A stretch of DNA of 64,000 nucleotides. It comes from Ureibacillus composti. GTDB taxonomy: Bacteria > Bacillota > Bacilli > Bacillales_A > Planococcaceae. Positions 55,231-64,000 of the stretch are shown one piece after another. The notes beneath the pieces were generated by a model. That model worked only from the letters and a program-made list of their open reading frames with translations, ran no database searches and was not told where the DNA came from. Position numbers and translations under genes: made by a program. Each line of letters starts with the position of its first letter. The first letter of the stretch is position 1. The stretch spans positions 2,125,001 through 2,189,000 of the forward strand of contig JAUCEP010000002.1 in the NCBI GenBank assembly GCA_030348875.1, given 5' to 3'.

Positions 55231-55701
55231 ATGACAAAAGAAAAAACAAATGTAGAGAGCTTTGATTTAGACCATACAAAAGTAGTAGCACCTTATGTAA
55301 GACTAGCTGGCGTAAAAGAAGGTGCAAAAGGCGACGTTGTAACAAAATATGATATTCGTTTTAAACAGCCAAATAAAGCACATATGGAAATGCCTGCTCT
55401 ACACTCATTAGAACATTTAATGGCAGATCGTATCCGTAATCATTCAACACAAGTAATTGACCTTTCGCCAATGGGATGTCAAACAGGATTTTATTTATCA
55501 TTTATCAATCACAATGACTATGATGATGTATTAAATATCCTTGAAAACACTTTAAAAGATGTTTTAGCAGCAACATCTGTACCAGCTTGTAACGAAGTAC
55601 AATGTGGATGGGCAGCAAGCCACAGCTTAGAAGGCGCACAAGCTCTTGCTAAAGAATTTTTAGAAAAACGCTCTGAATGGCACATCGTATTTGCTGAATA
55701 A
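55231..55701 (+). CDS. luxS: S-ribosylhomocysteine lyase LuxS
   Basis: A 156-residue enzyme of the activated methyl cycle that splits S-ribosylhomocysteine into homocysteine and the AI-2 precursor DPD. Metal ligands are His58 and His62 in HSLEH and Cys125 in NEVQCGW. Glu61 and Cys83 (MGCQTG) are the catalytic residues. TAGGAGG lies upstream of the ATG at 55231; the longer frame from 55120 overlaps the ABC gene and is not used. It is last in an operon with a polar amino-acid ABC transporter. Confidence 0.96.
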   Translation: MTKEKTNVESFDLDHTKVVAPYVRLAGVKEGAKGDVVTKYDIRFKQPNKAHMEMPALHSLEHLMADRIRNHSTQVIDLSPMGCQTGFYLSFINHNDYDDVLNILENTLKDVLAATSVPACNEVQCGWAASHSLEGAQALAKEFLEKRSEWHIVFAE

Positions 55702-55710
55702 TTTAATAAC

Positions 55711-55750
55711 TAAAATGACTAAAGGACTAATTTTTTTAGTCATTTTTTTC
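55711..55750 (+). terminator. Terminator after luxS
   Basis: AAAATGACTAAA pairs with TTTAGTCATTTT across a short loop and is followed by T. Confidence 0.88.
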
Positions 55751-55829
55751 TATTCATCTATTAATAATTAATAAGTTTATTGAGTAGAGTATGATGGTAG
55801 TAATAAAAAACTCGGAGGATACGTTAATC

Positions 55830-56738
55830 ATGGTTTTAGAAAACCGTAGTAAAGGAATCATCCTCGTCATAACCGGTGCGCTATTTTGGGGAGTATCGGG
55901 TACAGTATCACAATACATGTTTCAAACCTTACACATTAGTGCTGAATGGATGACTACTGTTCGTTTATTATGTGCTGGGTTAATATTAACCCTTATTGCT
56001 TATAAAAGAGAAGGGTATCGAATATTCGATATTTGGAGACATAAAGCGGATATCCTCAGTGTAACGATTTTTGGAATCGTCGGTATGATTGGTGTTCAAT
56101 ACACCTATTTAGCTGCGATAGTGCATAGTAACGCTGCCACAGCAACCATATTACAATATTTAGGTCCAGCATTAGTGACTAGTTACTTCATTATGAAAGC
56201 AAAGAGGCTCCCAAATAAAAAAGAAATTCTAGCTGTAGTTTTAGCTTTATTTGGTACCTTTCTACTTGTGACACATGGCAATATTCAAACGCTATCTATA
56301 TCAAAAGAAGGGTTCTTCTGGGGGATTTTAGCAGCTTTGGGTTTAGCTTTTTATACGATTCAACCGATTGAGCTATTACGAAGATGGGGCTCTACAATTG
56401 TTGTTGGATGGGGAATGCTCATCGGAGGGGTAGTATTTAGCTTTGTTCATCCTCCTTGGAAGTTTGAAGGAGAGTGGTATCTTTCCACTAATTTCGCCTT
56501 CTTTTTTGTCATCATCTGTGGAACAGTCTTAGCATTTTATTGTTATCTCAATAGTTTAATCTATCTCTCAGCTTCAGAAACTAGTTTACTGGCATGTGCT
56601 GAGCCACTTTCCGCAGCAATCACAGCGGTCATTTTTTTAGGTGTACCATTCGGGTTAATCGATTGGTTTGGGTCCCTATGTATTCTTTTGACGATCGTCA
56701 TCTTATCTAGAAAAGAAAAAGAAGTAGTATTAGAGTAA
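55830..56738 (+). CDS. EamA/DMT family permease (RhaT/YicL-like)
   Basis: A 302-residue ten-helix transporter of the drug/metabolite superfamily. It begins MVLENRSKGIILVITGALFWGVSGTVSQYMFQ, with LGPALVTSYFIMKAKRLPNKKE closing the first half and TSLLACAEPLSAAITAVIFLG in the second. TCGGAGGAT precedes the ATG at 55830 with somewhat long spacing; in-frame ATGs at 55791/55794 lack a ribosome site. It is monocistronic; the substrate is unknown. Confidence 0.87.
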   Translation: MVLENRSKGIILVITGALFWGVSGTVSQYMFQTLHISAEWMTTVRLLCAGLILTLIAYKREGYRIFDIWRHKADILSVTIFGIVGMIGVQYTYLAAIVHSNAATATILQYLGPALVTSYFIMKAKRLPNKKEILAVVLALFGTFLLVTHGNIQTLSISKEGFFWGILAALGLAFYTIQPIELLRRWGSTIVVGWGMLIGGVVFSFVHPPWKFEGEWYLSTNFAFFFVIICGTVLAFYCYLNSLIYLSASETSLLACAEPLSAAITAVIFLGVPFGLIDWFGSLCILLTIVILSRKEKEVVLE

Positions 56739-56776
56739 GGTTTGATCTCTTACGTTTAATGCTGCTCTTTCTAATA

Positions 56777-56812
56777 AAAAACCTCAAGTGAAATTTCACT
56801 TGAGGTTTTTAA
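56777..56812. terminator. Bidirectional terminator
   Basis: A near-complete palindrome: AAAAACCTCAAGTGAAA pairs with TTTCACTTGAGGTTTTT (56777-56810), between convergent genes. Confidence 0.93.
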
Positions 56813-56818
56813 ATTTAG

Positions 56819-58363
56819 TTAATGTGATACATCTTGTACTGAAATACCAGTTTGTGCCTTAACATCAACTTCACGGTATTTCGCTTCATCTGATTCTTTA
56901 GAAAGTAGAGTACCGATGACTCCGCCTAAGAAACCAAGTGGTACAGAAATAATTGCAGGGTTTGTAAGCATAATTAATGGGTCACCTACAAAGATTGCTT
57001 TACCAGCTTCTGGATTCCAAACGTTTGGAGAAACGGCTACAAGAATTAATGCAGAAATTAAACCAGTTAGCATTGCTGTTACAGCACCATTTGTATTGAA
57101 GCGCTTCCAGTAAATTGTATAAATAATTACTGGTAAGTTTGCAGATGCTGCGATACAGAATGCTAATGATACTAAGAATGCAACGTTTAATGTTTGTGCA
57201 CCTAATGCAAGGACAATTGAAATAACTGCAATAATAATTGAGCCTACACGAGCAGCAACAACTTGCTCTTTTTCTGTCACTTTACCTTTTTTAATAATTT
57301 GACCATAAATGTCATGTGATAGGGCAGAAGCGCCTGAAAGCACTAAACCTGCAACTACCGCTAAAATTGTAGCAAAGGCAACAGCACAAACGAATGAGAA
57401 TAAAATGTCTCCACCTAATGCTTGTGCAAGTAGTGGGGCAGCCATGTTACCAGCTGGGTTTGCTGCAACAATTGCTTCTTTACCTACAAATGCAGCTGCA
57501 CCGAATCCTAAGAAGATTGTTAAAACATAGAAAATACCTACGATCCAAGTAGCCCAAATTACTGATGAACGAGCTGTTTGCGCATCTTTAACAGTGAAGA
57601 AACGCATTAAGATGTGTGGAAGACCTGCTGTACCAAGAACTAATGCAACCAACATTGAAATTGTATCAATACCGTTTGTGTATTTTAGTCCAGGATTTAA
57701 GTAAGCTTCACCTGCATCAGTAGCTGTACTCATATAAGAGAACATTGTTAAAATATTAAAGTTAAATTTAGCAAGTACAAGGAATGAGATAATTACTGTA
57801 CCTAACATTAATAAACAAGCTTTAATAATTTGTACCCATGATGTTGCAGTCATACCACCAAATAATACATAGATTGTCATCATGAAACCTACTAAAAGAA
57901 CTGCTGACCAATAAGGAATACCTAATAATAATTGAATAAGAGCACCTGCACCAACAAGTTGTGCAATCATGTAAAATAGTACAATTACGATCGAACTTAA
58001 AGCCGCTGTTCCACGAACTTTAGATTTGTCAAAACGAGCAGTAATCATATCTGCTAAAGTAAATTTACCAAGGTTACGTAATGGCTCAGCAACAATGTAT
58101 AAAACCACTAAATACGCCACTAAATATCCTAACGAGAAGAAGAATCCATCAAAACCAGTTAAGGCAATCGATCCTGCAATACCTAAGAAAGAAGCAGCAG
58201 ATAGATAGTCACCTGAGATTGCTAGTCCATTTTGCCAACCCTTTAAACCACCGCCAGCTGTATAGAAATCAGTAGCAGTACTTGTCCGTCTAGAAGCCCA
58301 CCAAGTAATAACTAAAGTTAAACCAACAATCGCTAAGAACATGATAATTGCTATTGGACTCAT
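56819..58363 (-). CDS. Sodium:solute symporter, ActP (acetate permease)-like, copy 1
   Basis: A 514-residue symporter with about 13 membrane helices. It shows the SSS family segments FYTAGGGLKGWQNGLAISGDYLSAASFLG, GFDGFFFSLGY, GLPHILMRFFTVKDAQTARSS and the LeuT-fold core AGLVLSGASALSHDIYG. ActP members take up acetate and related monocarboxylates with Na+ or H+. It shares one base with the upstream DUF485 gene (TAATG), as actP commonly does with yjcH, so the two are coupled. Copy 2 lies upstream at 59362. Confidence 0.9.
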   Translation of the reverse strand: MSPIAIIMFLAIVGLTLVITWWASRRTSTATDFYTAGGGLKGWQNGLAISGDYLSAASFLGIAGSIALTGFDGFFFSLGYLVAYLVVLYIVAEPLRNLGKFTLADMITARFDKSKVRGTAALSSIVIVLFYMIAQLVGAGALIQLLLGIPYWSAVLLVGFMMTIYVLFGGMTATSWVQIIKACLLMLGTVIISFLVLAKFNFNILTMFSYMSTATDAGEAYLNPGLKYTNGIDTISMLVALVLGTAGLPHILMRFFTVKDAQTARSSVIWATWIVGIFYVLTIFLGFGAAAFVGKEAIVAANPAGNMAAPLLAQALGGDILFSFVCAVAFATILAVVAGLVLSGASALSHDIYGQIIKKGKVTEKEQVVAARVGSIIIAVISIVLALGAQTLNVAFLVSLAFCIAASANLPVIIYTIYWKRFNTNGAVTAMLTGLISALILVAVSPNVWNPEAGKAIFVGDPLIMLTNPAIISVPLGFLGGVIGTLLSKESDEAKYREVDVKAQTGISVQDVSH

Positions 58364-58683
58364 TATTTAACACCTCTCTCATATTCTTCGATAATTTCTT
58401 TTGCTTCTTTATCGAAGACATTTGCTTTTGAAACGTAAAGGTGAGCAAGACCCCATGTCATAACGAAAAGTCCAGCTGAGTAAATCCACACCCAAGTGAT
58501 ATCACCAATTGCTTTATGGTGTAAAATTTGAGTGAAAGACGTTAGAATCGGTAACAACATGTAAGCTACAAGGAAAATTACAGTAATAGTCCATAGAAAT
58601 ACGTTTTTCTTTTTTACAAGTTGTTTGAACGATCCCATTTCAGCAATTTTGTCATAATTAATTGCTGGCTTATTATTCCCCAT
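58363..58683 (-). CDS. DUF485 membrane protein (YjcH-like), copy 1
   Basis: A 106-residue protein with two membrane helices (~35-55 and ~67-90), the usual small partner encoded with ActP-type symporters. AAGGGGG lies 9 nt before the ATG at 58683; a longer frame upstream has no ribosome site. Its role beside the symporter is not known; it may assist assembly or gating. Confidence 0.88.
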   Translation of the reverse strand: MGNNKPAINYDKIAEMGSFKQLVKKKNVFLWTITVIFLVAYMLLPILTSFTQILHHKAIGDITWVWIYSAGLFVMTWGLAHLYVSKANVFDKEAKEIIEEYERGVK

Positions 58684-59251
58684 AAATACAACCCCCTTAT
58701 TTGTGTTCATTTCTTCTACTTTGTGTTTGTAAATTTCTATTCTAATAGACTTTACACTTCCAATTCTAGTTAACAGTTCACAAAATTGCAATAGTTTTTT
58801 CTGAAAATTAACTTAAAATTCTCATAAAATTTTAGATTAATAGAGAAATAATGAGTTTGAAAGCTAAAAATAGTGAATCCTACTTACTTAACTGGATGTT
58901 TCATCATTAACTAAAGCAGTAATATCAATCATAATTAACCATTGACAATTAGATAGATGTCTTAAATTGCAAAAATAATCATAATAGGGAAATCATGAAT
59001 TTGTTATTTAGATAAAGGATATAAAGAATATTGTTATTTCGTATTAATATTGTATAAAAGGTATTTTATTAATTTTTTAAATTAATCTAGATTAATTGAG
59101 ATAAAAATTCTTGTTTGGGAAAACAACAAATGCATAGTGAAAAATAATATATTCTTAGAAATACTGATTCATGATGATGCGTATGAGATTAATTTTAAAT
59201 GAACATTTAATAGAACAAAGCAAAAGGAACATAAAAAGGGAAAAAGTAAAT
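58684..59251. other. Gene-free region between symporter pairs
   Basis: About 570 nt of strongly AT-rich sequence holding the promoter of the first symporter pair. No ORF with a ribosome site, no repeat and no riboswitch motif was recognised. Confidence 0.45.
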
Positions 59252-59296
59252 AAAAAGATGACTTCAGTTCAAATACCGAAGTCATCTTTTTAAGCC
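59252..59296. terminator. Terminator of symporter pair 2
   Basis: A perfect 14-bp stem AAAAAGATGACTTC/GAAGTCATCTTTTT (59252-59265 with 59278-59291), T-rich in both directions. Confidence 0.92.
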
Positions 59297-59361
59297 TAGA
59301 CTATAAATCCATATTATTTTATCTACGTATAACATTATGTTATTCAGGTAGAATCATGAAC

Positions 59362-60915
59362 TTAGTGTGAAACGTCAGAAACTGAAACACCAGTATTGGC
59401 TTTTACACGAATTTCTTGGTAAATTTCTTGAGATTTCTTTTGTTCTACTTTATGTTGAGTTAAAACTGTACCTAGATACCCAGCAATAAAACCTAATGGG
59501 ATGGTAATGATCGCAGGCACAGATAGTTTAACTAATGGTTCCCCAACAAAAATCGCAGCTCCTTCAACTGGACTCCAAAGGTTTGGACCCAATGCACCTA
59601 AAACTAAACAAGAAACTAAACCTGTAACGATCGCTGCAACAACACCATTTGAGTTAAACCTCTTCCAATAAATTGTATAGATAATAACAGGGAGGTTTGC
59701 TGATGCACCAATACAAAAGGCAAATGAAACTAAAAATGACACATTTAAACTTTGCGCAAAAAGAGCCAAAATAATAGAGATAATCGCGATTGAAATTGAC
59801 CCAATACGTGCAGCAATTACTTGTTGTTTTTCTGTTAATTTTCCATCTTTAATGATTTCTCCATAAATATCATGTGAAATCGCAGAAGCACCTGTTAAAA
59901 CTAATCCTGATACTACTGCCAGAATTGTCGCAAAAGCAACAGCAGCAATAAATGATAGTAATATGTTTCCACCTAGATATTCTGCTAGAAGTGGGGCAGC
60001 AGTGTTTCCTGCAGCATTTTCTAGTTTAATGGCATCAATTCCAACAAAATGCATTGCTCCAAAACCTAAGAATATTGTTAAAGAAAAGAAAATAGCAGTA
60101 ATCCAAGTTGTCCATGAAATAGATGCACGGGCAGTTTTAGCATCTTTTACAGTAAAGAAACGCATTAAAATATGCGGTAAACCAGATGTTCCAAGTACGA
60201 GTGCCATCATCATCGAAACAGAATCAATAGAAGATGAGTATTTTATTCCTGGATTTAAAAACTCCTCGCCATGCTCAGCTGAAATTGTGTCGAACATATT
60301 CATTAAGCTAAAATCAAATTTTGCAAATACTAAAAATGCAAGTAGGGTAGTACCAAATAATAATAAACCTGCTTTAATGATTTGAACCCAAGACGTTGCT
60401 GTCATACCACCAAACAAAACATAAGTTGTCATCATAACACCAACAATCAGAACAGCAAGCCAATAATCAATTCCGAATAATAATTTTATAAGTGCACCTG
60501 CGCCAACTAATTGAGCAATCATATATAGTATAACAATTATGATCGTGCCAGTTGCCGCTACACCACGAATGCGCTTTTCATTAAATCTAGAAGTTAGCAT
60601 ATCTGCCAACGTGTAACGACCTAAATTTCTCATTGGTTCTGCAATTACATATAAAAGGACTAAGTTTGCAACTACATAACCTACAGAGAAAAAGAATCCA
60701 TCAAAACCAGTTAATGCGATTGCACCAGAAACTCCTAAAAAAGCTGCAGCAGATAAATAATCTCCCGCAATAGCGAACCCATTTTGCCACCCCTTAAGTC
60801 CGCCGCCAGCTGTATAGAAATCACTAGCAGAAGAGGTTCTCTTAGCTGCTATATAAGTAACGATTAGAGTTAAGCCTACAATACCTAAAAAGAATCCTGC
60901 AGTAACTAAATTCAC
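59362..60915 (-). CDS. Sodium:solute symporter, ActP-like, copy 2
   Basis: A 517-residue paralogue of copy 1, very similar along its whole length (FYTAGGGLKGWQNGFAIAGDYLSAAAFLG, GLPHILMRFFTVKDAKTARAS, SGLVLTGASAISHDIYG). Both end in a similar tail (NTGVSVSDVSH against QTGISVQDVSH). The start overlaps the DUF485 stop by 4 nt, so translation is coupled. The two copies may differ in substrate (acetate, propionate, pyruvate) or in expression. Confidence 0.9.
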   Translation of the reverse strand: MNLVTAGFFLGIVGLTLIVTYIAAKRTSSASDFYTAGGGLKGWQNGFAIAGDYLSAAAFLGVSGAIALTGFDGFFFSVGYVVANLVLLYVIAEPMRNLGRYTLADMLTSRFNEKRIRGVAATGTIIIVILYMIAQLVGAGALIKLLFGIDYWLAVLIVGVMMTTYVLFGGMTATSWVQIIKAGLLLFGTTLLAFLVFAKFDFSLMNMFDTISAEHGEEFLNPGIKYSSSIDSVSMMMALVLGTSGLPHILMRFFTVKDAKTARASISWTTWITAIFFSLTIFLGFGAMHFVGIDAIKLENAAGNTAAPLLAEYLGGNILLSFIAAVAFATILAVVSGLVLTGASAISHDIYGEIIKDGKLTEKQQVIAARIGSISIAIISIILALFAQSLNVSFLVSFAFCIGASANLPVIIYTIYWKRFNSNGVVAAIVTGLVSCLVLGALGPNLWSPVEGAAIFVGEPLVKLSVPAIITIPLGFIAGYLGTVLTQHKVEQKKSQEIYQEIRVKANTGVSVSDVSH

Positions 60916-61292
60916 GATCTACCACCGCCTTGTTTATATTCAGACATTACTTCAGCAGCAACCTTATCGAACTTCGGAGCCATTTTTGTATAAACAATAC
61001 ATAAAGCAATCGTCATAACAAAAAGGGCAGCAGAGTATACCCAAACACCCGTAATATTTCCGAACCACTTCTGTTGTAATACAGGAGTAAATGCAAGGAT
61101 CGGCAATAAGATATATACTGTTAAAAACACTGCCGTAACGCCGAATAAGAAGGTATTCTTCTTCTTTACAAATTGGTTAAAAGACGCCATTTGATCTATT
61201 GTTTTGTAATCGATTTGTTCGTTTTTAACCTTATTAACGCTTGTTTTTATCATTTTTTCCCCTGGTTTGTTTAACGTACTAACGTTAGTCAT
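60912..61292 (-). CDS. DUF485 membrane protein (YjcH-like), copy 2
   Basis: A 126-residue two-helix protein (helices ~57-77 and ~90-110), paralogue of the one at 58363 but with a longer charged N-terminus (~20 extra residues). Both share DQMASFNQFVKKKNTFLFG-type spacing before the first helix. AAGGGGG precedes the ATG. Confidence 0.88.
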   Translation of the reverse strand: MTNVSTLNKPGEKMIKTSVNKVKNEQIDYKTIDQMASFNQFVKKKNTFLFGVTAVFLTVYILLPILAFTPVLQQKWFGNITGVWVYSAALFVMTIALCIVYTKMAPKFDKVAAEVMSEYKQGGGRS

Positions 61293-62619
<1,327 letters not shown>

Positions 62620-62623
62620 CGTT

Positions 62624-62680
62624 AGGTAGCATCTCAAAAGCCTTTTTTGTAAAAGGTTTTTTTAGATGCTACCTTTTTTA
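62624..62680 (+). terminator. Leader terminator/attenuator before the formate/nitrite transporter
   Basis: AGGTAGCATCT (62624-62634) pairs with AGATGCTACCT (62664-62674), with an inner stem CCTTTT/AAAAGG and a T-run. It lies 23 nt before the transporter's start, so it either ends an upstream transcript or attenuates this gene. Confidence 0.8.
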
Positions 62681-62702
62681 TTTTCAATTAGGAGGAATTT
62701 TA

Positions 62703-63497
62703 TTGGCTTTTCATAAACCACAAAAAATTGCAGAGTTAACAATCGAAACGGGGGTGACAAAGACCAAACTTCCCTTTTCACATATGTTGTTACTTGGATT
62801 TTTAGGAGGAGCATTTATTGCATTGGGCTATTTACTAGATATTCGTGTCATCGGCAATTTGCCTACTGAATGGGGAAGCCTTGCTAACCTGATTGGAGGA
62901 GCCGTATTCCCTGTTGGCCTTATTTTAGTTGTCTTAGCGGGCGCAGAGTTGATTACAGGAAATATGATGTCAGTCTCCATGGCGTTTTATGCAAAGAAAA
63001 TCTCTCTAGGGAATCTTGTTCATAATTGGTTTTGGATCACTTTAGCGAATCTCGTTGGTGCTCTTTTTATAGCATATTTCTTTGGTCATGTGGTAGGTTT
63101 AACCGAAACAGGTCCATATCTACATAAAACGGTTGCGATGGCAACGTCAAAAGTAGAAGAATCGTTCTTACAAACCTTTATTTCGGCAATTGGTTGTAAC
63201 TGGCTTGTATGTCTAGCGATTTGGCTTGCTTATGGCGCAGATGACTTTATTGGAAAAATTGCCGGCATTTGGTTCCCCGTTATGGCGTTTGTTGCAATTG
63301 GCTTCCAACACGTTGTCGCGAATATGTTTGTAATACCAGCAGCCATTTTTGCAGGAGAAATTACTTGGATTGACTTTTTTAGCAACATGATTCCGACTTT
63401 CCTAGGCAATGCGGTTGGCGGAGCTGGCTTTGTTGGATTTTTATATTTTTATGTTTATTATAAACAAGCAAATCAAGTTCAGAAACCACAAAATTAG
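62703..63497 (+). CDS. Formate/nitrite transporter family channel
   Basis: A 264-residue pentameric-channel type protein with six helices. It shows the FNT signatures GGAFIALGYLL, AGAELITGNMM and the broken-helix motif AIGCNWLVCLAIWLAYGADDFIGKI, then GFQHVVANMF. It passes formate, nitrite or similar small anions. TTG at 62703 has AGGAGG upstream; the longer frame from 62586 runs through the terminator hairpin and is not used. No formate or nitrite enzyme gene is next to it. Confidence 0.9.
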   Translation: MAFHKPQKIAELTIETGVTKTKLPFSHMLLLGFLGGAFIALGYLLDIRVIGNLPTEWGSLANLIGGAVFPVGLILVVLAGAELITGNMMSVSMAFYAKKISLGNLVHNWFWITLANLVGALFIAYFFGHVVGLTETGPYLHKTVAMATSKVEESFLQTFISAIGCNWLVCLAIWLAYGADDFIGKIAGIWFPVMAFVAIGFQHVVANMFVIPAAIFAGEITWIDFFSNMIPTFLGNAVGGAGFVGFLYFYVYYKQANQVQKPQN

Positions 63498-63564
63498 ACT
63501 GACGTTTTAACAAACAGTTCAATTTTAAAAGATCTTTGCAATATTAACTAACTAGTTCTCTTAG

Positions 63565-63610
63565 TGCTACTACAATTTCTACATTGAAGTTGTAGTAGTT
63601 CTTTGTTTTA
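63565..63610 (+). terminator. Terminator of the formate/nitrite transporter
   Basis: CTACTACAA (63567-63575) pairs with TTGTAGTAG (63590-63598), followed by TTCTTTGTTTT. Confidence 0.85.
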
Positions 63611-63745
63611 TCTCCCCTATTTTTTAAAAAAATTATTAATCAATTGAATTTATATTATAATTATGTAGTGGTCATAAAAGTATTTTTCAATACGTACAAT
63701 TAAATTTTTGCGTCGTAAATTTACATACTTTAAAGGATGATAACT

Positions 63746-64000
63746 TTGGTTGAATTAAAATTACAACATATTTATAAAACCTACAATAAAGACATTCAAG
63801 CAGTAAACGATTTTAACCTAGATATTAAAGATAAAGAGTTTATCGTTTTGGTTGGGCCTTCCGGTTGTGGGAAATCCACCCTTTTACGTCTAATAGCGGG
63901 CTTAGAAGATCTTTCTCAAGGTCAGATTATAATGGATGGACAATTCATGAACCATGTTTCTCCAAAAGATCGTGATGTTGCATTTGTTTTCCAAAACTAT
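63746..64000 (+). CDS. ABC transporter ATP-binding protein (MsmK/UgpC-like), 3' end outside window
   Basis: The first 85 codons of an ATPase: VELKLQHIYKTYNKDIQAV, Walker A GPSGCGKST, the LRLIAGLEDLSQGQI segment, and the Q-loop start VAFVFQNY at the window edge. The RDVAFVFQNY and SPKDRD pattern is typical of the CUT1 sugar ATPases (MsmK, MalK, UgpC) that can serve several transporters. TTG at 63746 has AAAGGATGA upstream. The signature motif and regulatory domain lie beyond the window. Confidence 0.88.
   Translation, partial: MVELKLQHIYKTYNKDIQAVNDFNLDIKDKEFIVLVGPSGCGKSTLLRLIAGLEDLSQGQIIMDGQFMNHVSPKDRDVAFVFQNY

Noticed and set aside
57309-57530. Frames on the + strand inside the ActP-like symporter genes (also 59963-60385)
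   Set aside because: Opposite-strand shadows of membrane-protein codons; no ribosome sites and biased Ala/Lys composition.

Overview
The window is 64 kb of AT-rich DNA from a Gram-positive, endospore-forming member of the Bacillales. The gene set (tlp spore protein, DUF3231 protein, LCP and VanW cell-wall proteins, AGGAGG-type ribosome sites, many TTG starts, and the yneR/plsY <-> parE-parC arrangement known from Bacillus) fits the Bacillaceae/Planococcaceae. I cannot name the genus from sequence alone. No rRNA, tRNA, CRISPR array or prophage was seen.

Layout. 1-11.6 kb: housekeeping and small-function genes: a cut-off LCP cell-wall ligase, an AI-2E family permease, an aminotransferase, a P-loop protein, a membrane protein with a doubtful start codon, an enoyl-CoA hydratase-like protein, a DUF3231 protein, a recombinase-like protein without catalytic residues, a patatin-like lipase, a PTS_EIIC_2 membrane protein, a YqeY protein and a 52-residue ORF. 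A GC-rich, hairpin-rich extragenic element lies at about 2.25-2.43 kb. 12-16.6 kb: a PAS-GGDEF gene cut by an IS21-family element (istA/istB), with a MurF-like ligase directly on the other side of the element.

17-29.3 kb is the most interesting region: five consecutive same-strand signalling genes. They encode a six-PAS diguanylate cyclase, a PAS-GGDEF(degenerate)-EAL-PilZ protein, a REC-GGDEF-EAL-LuxR-HTH protein, a membrane hybrid histidine kinase with two receiver domains, and a CheR methyltransferase. Together they could couple a membrane signal to phosphotransfer, to synthesis and breakdown of c-di-GMP, and directly to transcription. 29.4-33.8 kb: a persulfide-stress regulon (CstR-type repressor, rhodaneses, TusA, DsrE, persulfide-dioxygenase-like MBL protein, TauE/SafE exporter) with four copies of an ATACC-N6-GGTAT operator.

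34-47 kb: cupin, two VanW paralogues, LysM protein, DMT permeases, SDR, DUF1906 glycosidase-like protein, tlp, aldehyde dehydrogenase, ferritin-like protein, several small unknowns and a frameshifted surface-repeat gene. 47-52.7 kb: yneR-plsY diverging from parE-parC (topoisomerase IV). 52.9-55.7 kb: a polar amino-acid ABC transporter operon ending in luxS. 55.8-64 kb: a DMT permease, two tandem DUF485 + ActP-like symporter pairs, a 1.3 kb gene-free stretch, a formate/nitrite transporter behind a leader terminator, and the start of an MsmK/UgpC-type ABC ATPase running off the window.
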